A stretch of 64,000 nucleotides of DNA. Source: Sinomicrobium weinanense (lineage in GTDB: Bacteria; Bacteroidota; Bacteroidia; Flavobacteriales; Flavobacteriaceae). Where the stretch lies: NCBI RefSeq assembly GCF_018863395.1, contig NZ_JAHKRR010000004.1, forward strand, positions 496,001 through 560,000. Direction: 5' to 3'. Both the position numbers and the translations under genes were made by a program. Each line of letters opens with the position of its first letter. The first letter of the stretch is position 1. Positions 62,188-64,000 of this stretch are shown one piece after another. The notes under the pieces are model-generated. The model made no database searches. It was given only the letters and a program-made list of their open reading frames with translations, and was not told the DNA's origin.

Positions 62188-62832
62188 CTATTCAGAAGGG
62201 AAACCGGCGTCGGCTTTTACTTCCTCGATCTGGAGTGTGTGCCTGGCGGTGTGCGATGCTATAAACAGTGCAAACTGGTAACCATCGATAGCACCGAAAG
62301 GCGAATCGGTAACATGGTTGCGCATGTCTTCGACTTTGGCATTTTTAATATATTTCAGTATCCCGGCACGCTGTTTCTCAAAGGCCTTGATAGCCTCTTT
62401 GACATCGGTATATTTACCGGAAGGTTGTATTTCTTCCGGGGCTTTTGCCTTATTGCTACGGTCGGTCATCCCTTTGATCAGGTCCTCTCCGGAGATCTTT
62501 ATCTCTTCTTTTCGCTCCGGATTGGCGGGCTCCTGCATCAGTTTTTCCACCATGCCGAAAATGTATTCTTCGGTGAGGATGATGTGTTCCAGGCACTGGG
62601 CCACCGACCATTTTTCCGGTGATGCCTTGTATTGCAGCTGTTCGCTGCTCAGTCCTTTTACATTTTTCAACAGGTTTTTGTTGGTCTCTTTAAAATAGTC
62701 GAGCAGGGCCTGTTTGTCATTTTTGAAGGTTATCTCAACAGGATTTTCCCGATTATCGACGCGGATGGTGTCATTGGGACTGAAAGCGGTCAGTATAACA
62801 AAGGCCGCGATAAGAATGCTTACTTTTTTCAT
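62188..62832 (-). CDS. DinB family protein, exported
   Basis: 214 residues. Signal peptide (KKVSILIAAFVILTAFSPND), then a four-helix DinB-like bundle with a possible metal triad of histidines: SVAQCLEHIILTEEYI, and FIASHTARHTLQIEEV near the C-terminus. DinB-like enzymes are thiol-dependent or metal-dependent hydrolases or transferases, usually cytoplasmic; the signal peptide is unusual. Substrate unknown. Confidence 0.85.
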   Translation of the reverse strand: MKKVSILIAAFVILTAFSPNDTIRVDNRENPVEITFKNDKQALLDYFKETNKNLLKNVKGLSSEQLQYKASPEKWSVAQCLEHIILTEEYIFGMVEKLMQEPANPERKEEIKISGEDLIKGMTDRSNKAKAPEEIQPSGKYTDVKEAIKAFEKQRAGILKYIKNAKVEDMRNHVTDSPFGAIDGYQFALFIASHTARHTLQIEEVKADAGFPSE

Positions 62833-62904
62833 GGTTCCTGATTTTAGTTTGATGTGAATTGAATAGACACCGGGTGTTTGCCCGGAAATTGGTGTGTAAA
62901 TCTG

Positions 62905-63324
62905 TTATTCTACTGTATTGTCATTCCTGTCCGTGTCCTTTTTCCGGAAAGGGATAAGGGTGCGCAGGCGTTCATCGCAAAAATATAATGCGAGCCATAC
63001 CAGTATTCCGAAGATGACGGCAAACCAGACAGGTTCGCCTACCCGGAAATGTGTAGTCGTGGCGCCACCCAGGTAGCCCGTAAGTAAAATGGCTCCCAGT
63101 ATCGAAGTTCTTGGAACGATATAAAAGATGGTACAGATAAGTAAAATAATACCCATAGGCACTACGGCACTTTCCGGATAGCCGAGGGCTATTGAACCTT
63201 CTACGGCCGGAGTAGCTTTAACGATCTTCATAATGGCATCCAGGAGCAGGAAGAGGATAAGTAATATACTGATGATCCTTCCGGTCCAGAACATTTTTTT
63301 TGAGGTTTTTTTAGATGTTTCCAT
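62905..63324 (-). CDS. DoxX-like family membrane protein
   Basis: 139 residues, four membrane helices (GRIISILLILFLLLDAIMKIV, PMGIILLICTIFYIVP, LGAILLTGYLGGATTTHFRVG, VWFAVIFGILVWLALYF). The DoxX_2 signature GAILLTGYLGGATTTHFR is complete. Charged tails at both ends. Role unknown; downstream of the SDR gene on the same strand. Confidence 0.85.
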   Translation of the reverse strand: METSKKTSKKMFWTGRIISILLILFLLLDAIMKIVKATPAVEGSIALGYPESAVVPMGIILLICTIFYIVPRTSILGAILLTGYLGGATTTHFRVGEPVWFAVIFGILVWLALYFCDERLRTLIPFRKKDTDRNDNTVE

Positions 63325-63408
63325 ATTTGTTTTGGATTTATGGTTTGTTTTTGAAAATGTGGTGTTGTTAATTTTAATATAAAGATACTTATAATTTTCA
63401 CTATTTGC

Positions 63409-64000
63409 CTAGAATGCAATATTGGTGGGCTTATAGTTTAGGGCTGTGGTGGTGCCGACGGTCAGGTCGATGGTAACTCCTGTGATCTTCCCTGCTTTTT
63501 CGGAAGCCAGGAACACAGCAGTATTGCATATGTCTTCCATTACGGGGAGTTGTTTTAACATAGTGTCGTCTTTCAGTTTGTTCAGCATACCTTCCATCGC
63601 TTCGGGATTTTTTTCCGCAGCTTCCCTGAAAGGCCTGGAATCGGGTGAGCCGGCAGACCTGATATTGACCACGCGAACATTGTGAGGGCCTAATTCACAG
63701 GCGAGGTTTCTCGAAAAACATTCTATAAAAGCACAGGCAGGACCAAAACCACCTACATTAGGATATCCGATCCCCCCGGAGGTTGCGGTCAGTGAAAGGA
63801 TAATCCCCGATTTTTGTGTTGTCATTCTTTGGCTCGCAGCAATTGCGGTTAAAAAATGGGCTTTTGTAGCAATGTTTACCGGGCGCTCAAAATCGGTAAG
63901 GGACATATTTATCAGGGGAATGTTTTGCGTATCCTGTAAGTTGATGGCATTGAACGAAATGTCAACAGTCCCCGCAGTACGTATCATATCATCCAAATGA
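63409..64000 (-). CDS. Short-chain dehydrogenase/reductase, C-terminal part
   Basis: The frame is open to the right edge, so the N-terminal NAD-binding part lies beyond the window; about 197 residues are visible. Visible parts: DISFNAINLQD, a helix FLTAIAASQRM, SLTATSGGIGYPNVGGFGPACAFIECFSRNL (in parts) and VVNIRSAGSPDSRPF. The usual YxxxK catalytic pair is replaced: the expected tyrosine region reads GFGPACAF, with no YxxxK. The protein may be an atypical or inactive SDR, but a database search on the full gene is needed. Confidence 0.75.
   Translation of the reverse strand, partial: HLDDMIRTAGTVDISFNAINLQDTQNIPLINMSLTDFERPVNIATKAHFLTAIAASQRMTTQKSGIILSLTATSGGIGYPNVGGFGPACAFIECFSRNLACELGPHNVRVVNIRSAGSPDSRPFREAAEKNPEAMEGMLNKLKDDTMLKQLPVMEDICNTAVFLASEKAGKITGVTIDLTVGTTTALNYKPTNIAF

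Overview
The window comes from a member of the phylum Bacteroidota, most probably family Flavobacteriaceae. Evidence: a SusC/RagA-type TonB-linked receptor; promoters of the Bacteroidota type (TTTG about 19 nt upstream of TAnnTTTG) in front of rpsL and several other genes; few Shine-Dalgarno sites ahead of A-rich start regions; zinc-free forms of ribosomal proteins S14, S4 and L36; the gene order rplQ-carA-eno-gltA; and the families CtlX, DUF6607, HmuY, DUF4382 and DUF6268. I cannot name genus or species. No rRNA, tRNA, CRISPR array, prophage or insertion sequence was recognised.

Layout. 1-1195: 5' part of a susC-like gene on the minus strand. 1754-19697: the merged str/S10/spc/alpha superoperon (rpsL-rpsG-fusA-rpsJ, terminator hairpin, rplC to rpmD, rplO-secY-infA-rpmJ-rpsM-rpsK-rpsD-rpoA-rplQ), closed by a strong terminator. 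19840-23993: carA, eno, gltA. 24094-26041: two arginine-deiminase-fold hydrolases (a DDAH-like enzyme and CtlX). 26150-27512: Rrf2 regulator, DUF2061 protein and CysH, a short sulfate-assimilation block that stops at a terminator, followed by a decayed ECF sigma fragment. 27900-31531: a GH20-like hydrolase, a hypothetical protein and argS. 31647-36567: a probable haem/iron locus (DUF6607 divergent from DoxX-TonB receptor-HmuY) with Fur-like boxes between. 36767-40925: a sigma/anti-sigma/TonB-receptor signalling operon. 41258-42909: two lipoproteins. 43172-45524: ffh and folD. 45647-47810: an ECF sigma-membrane protein-small HMA-like protein operon divergent from a 34-residue, 11-cysteine metallothionein-like peptide and a SigZ-type sigma factor. 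47832-60292: three two-component systems (two LytS/LytTR pairs and one TPR kinase/NarL regulator pair) interleaved with a START-DUF2062-SDR-epimerase operon, a membrane protein and a lipoprotein. 60539-64000: DUF6268, DUF2461, DinB, DoxX-like and a partial SDR.

Most striking signals. (1) Many intergenic gaps carry arrays of degenerate tandem units, usually exactly 7 nt, in two inverted arms, with a different unit at each locus; five lie inside the ribosomal superoperon and several end right at a start codon. (2) A metallothionein-like micro-gene beside a Cys-tailed SigZ and opposite a sigma/membrane/HMA-like operon suggests an undescribed metal- or thiol-response locus. (3) A shared element of about 55 bp lies at the same distance upstream of ctlX and of a lytS gene. 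(4) A small family of perfect or GU-compensated palindromes occurs three times. All functional links are inferred from sequence alone.
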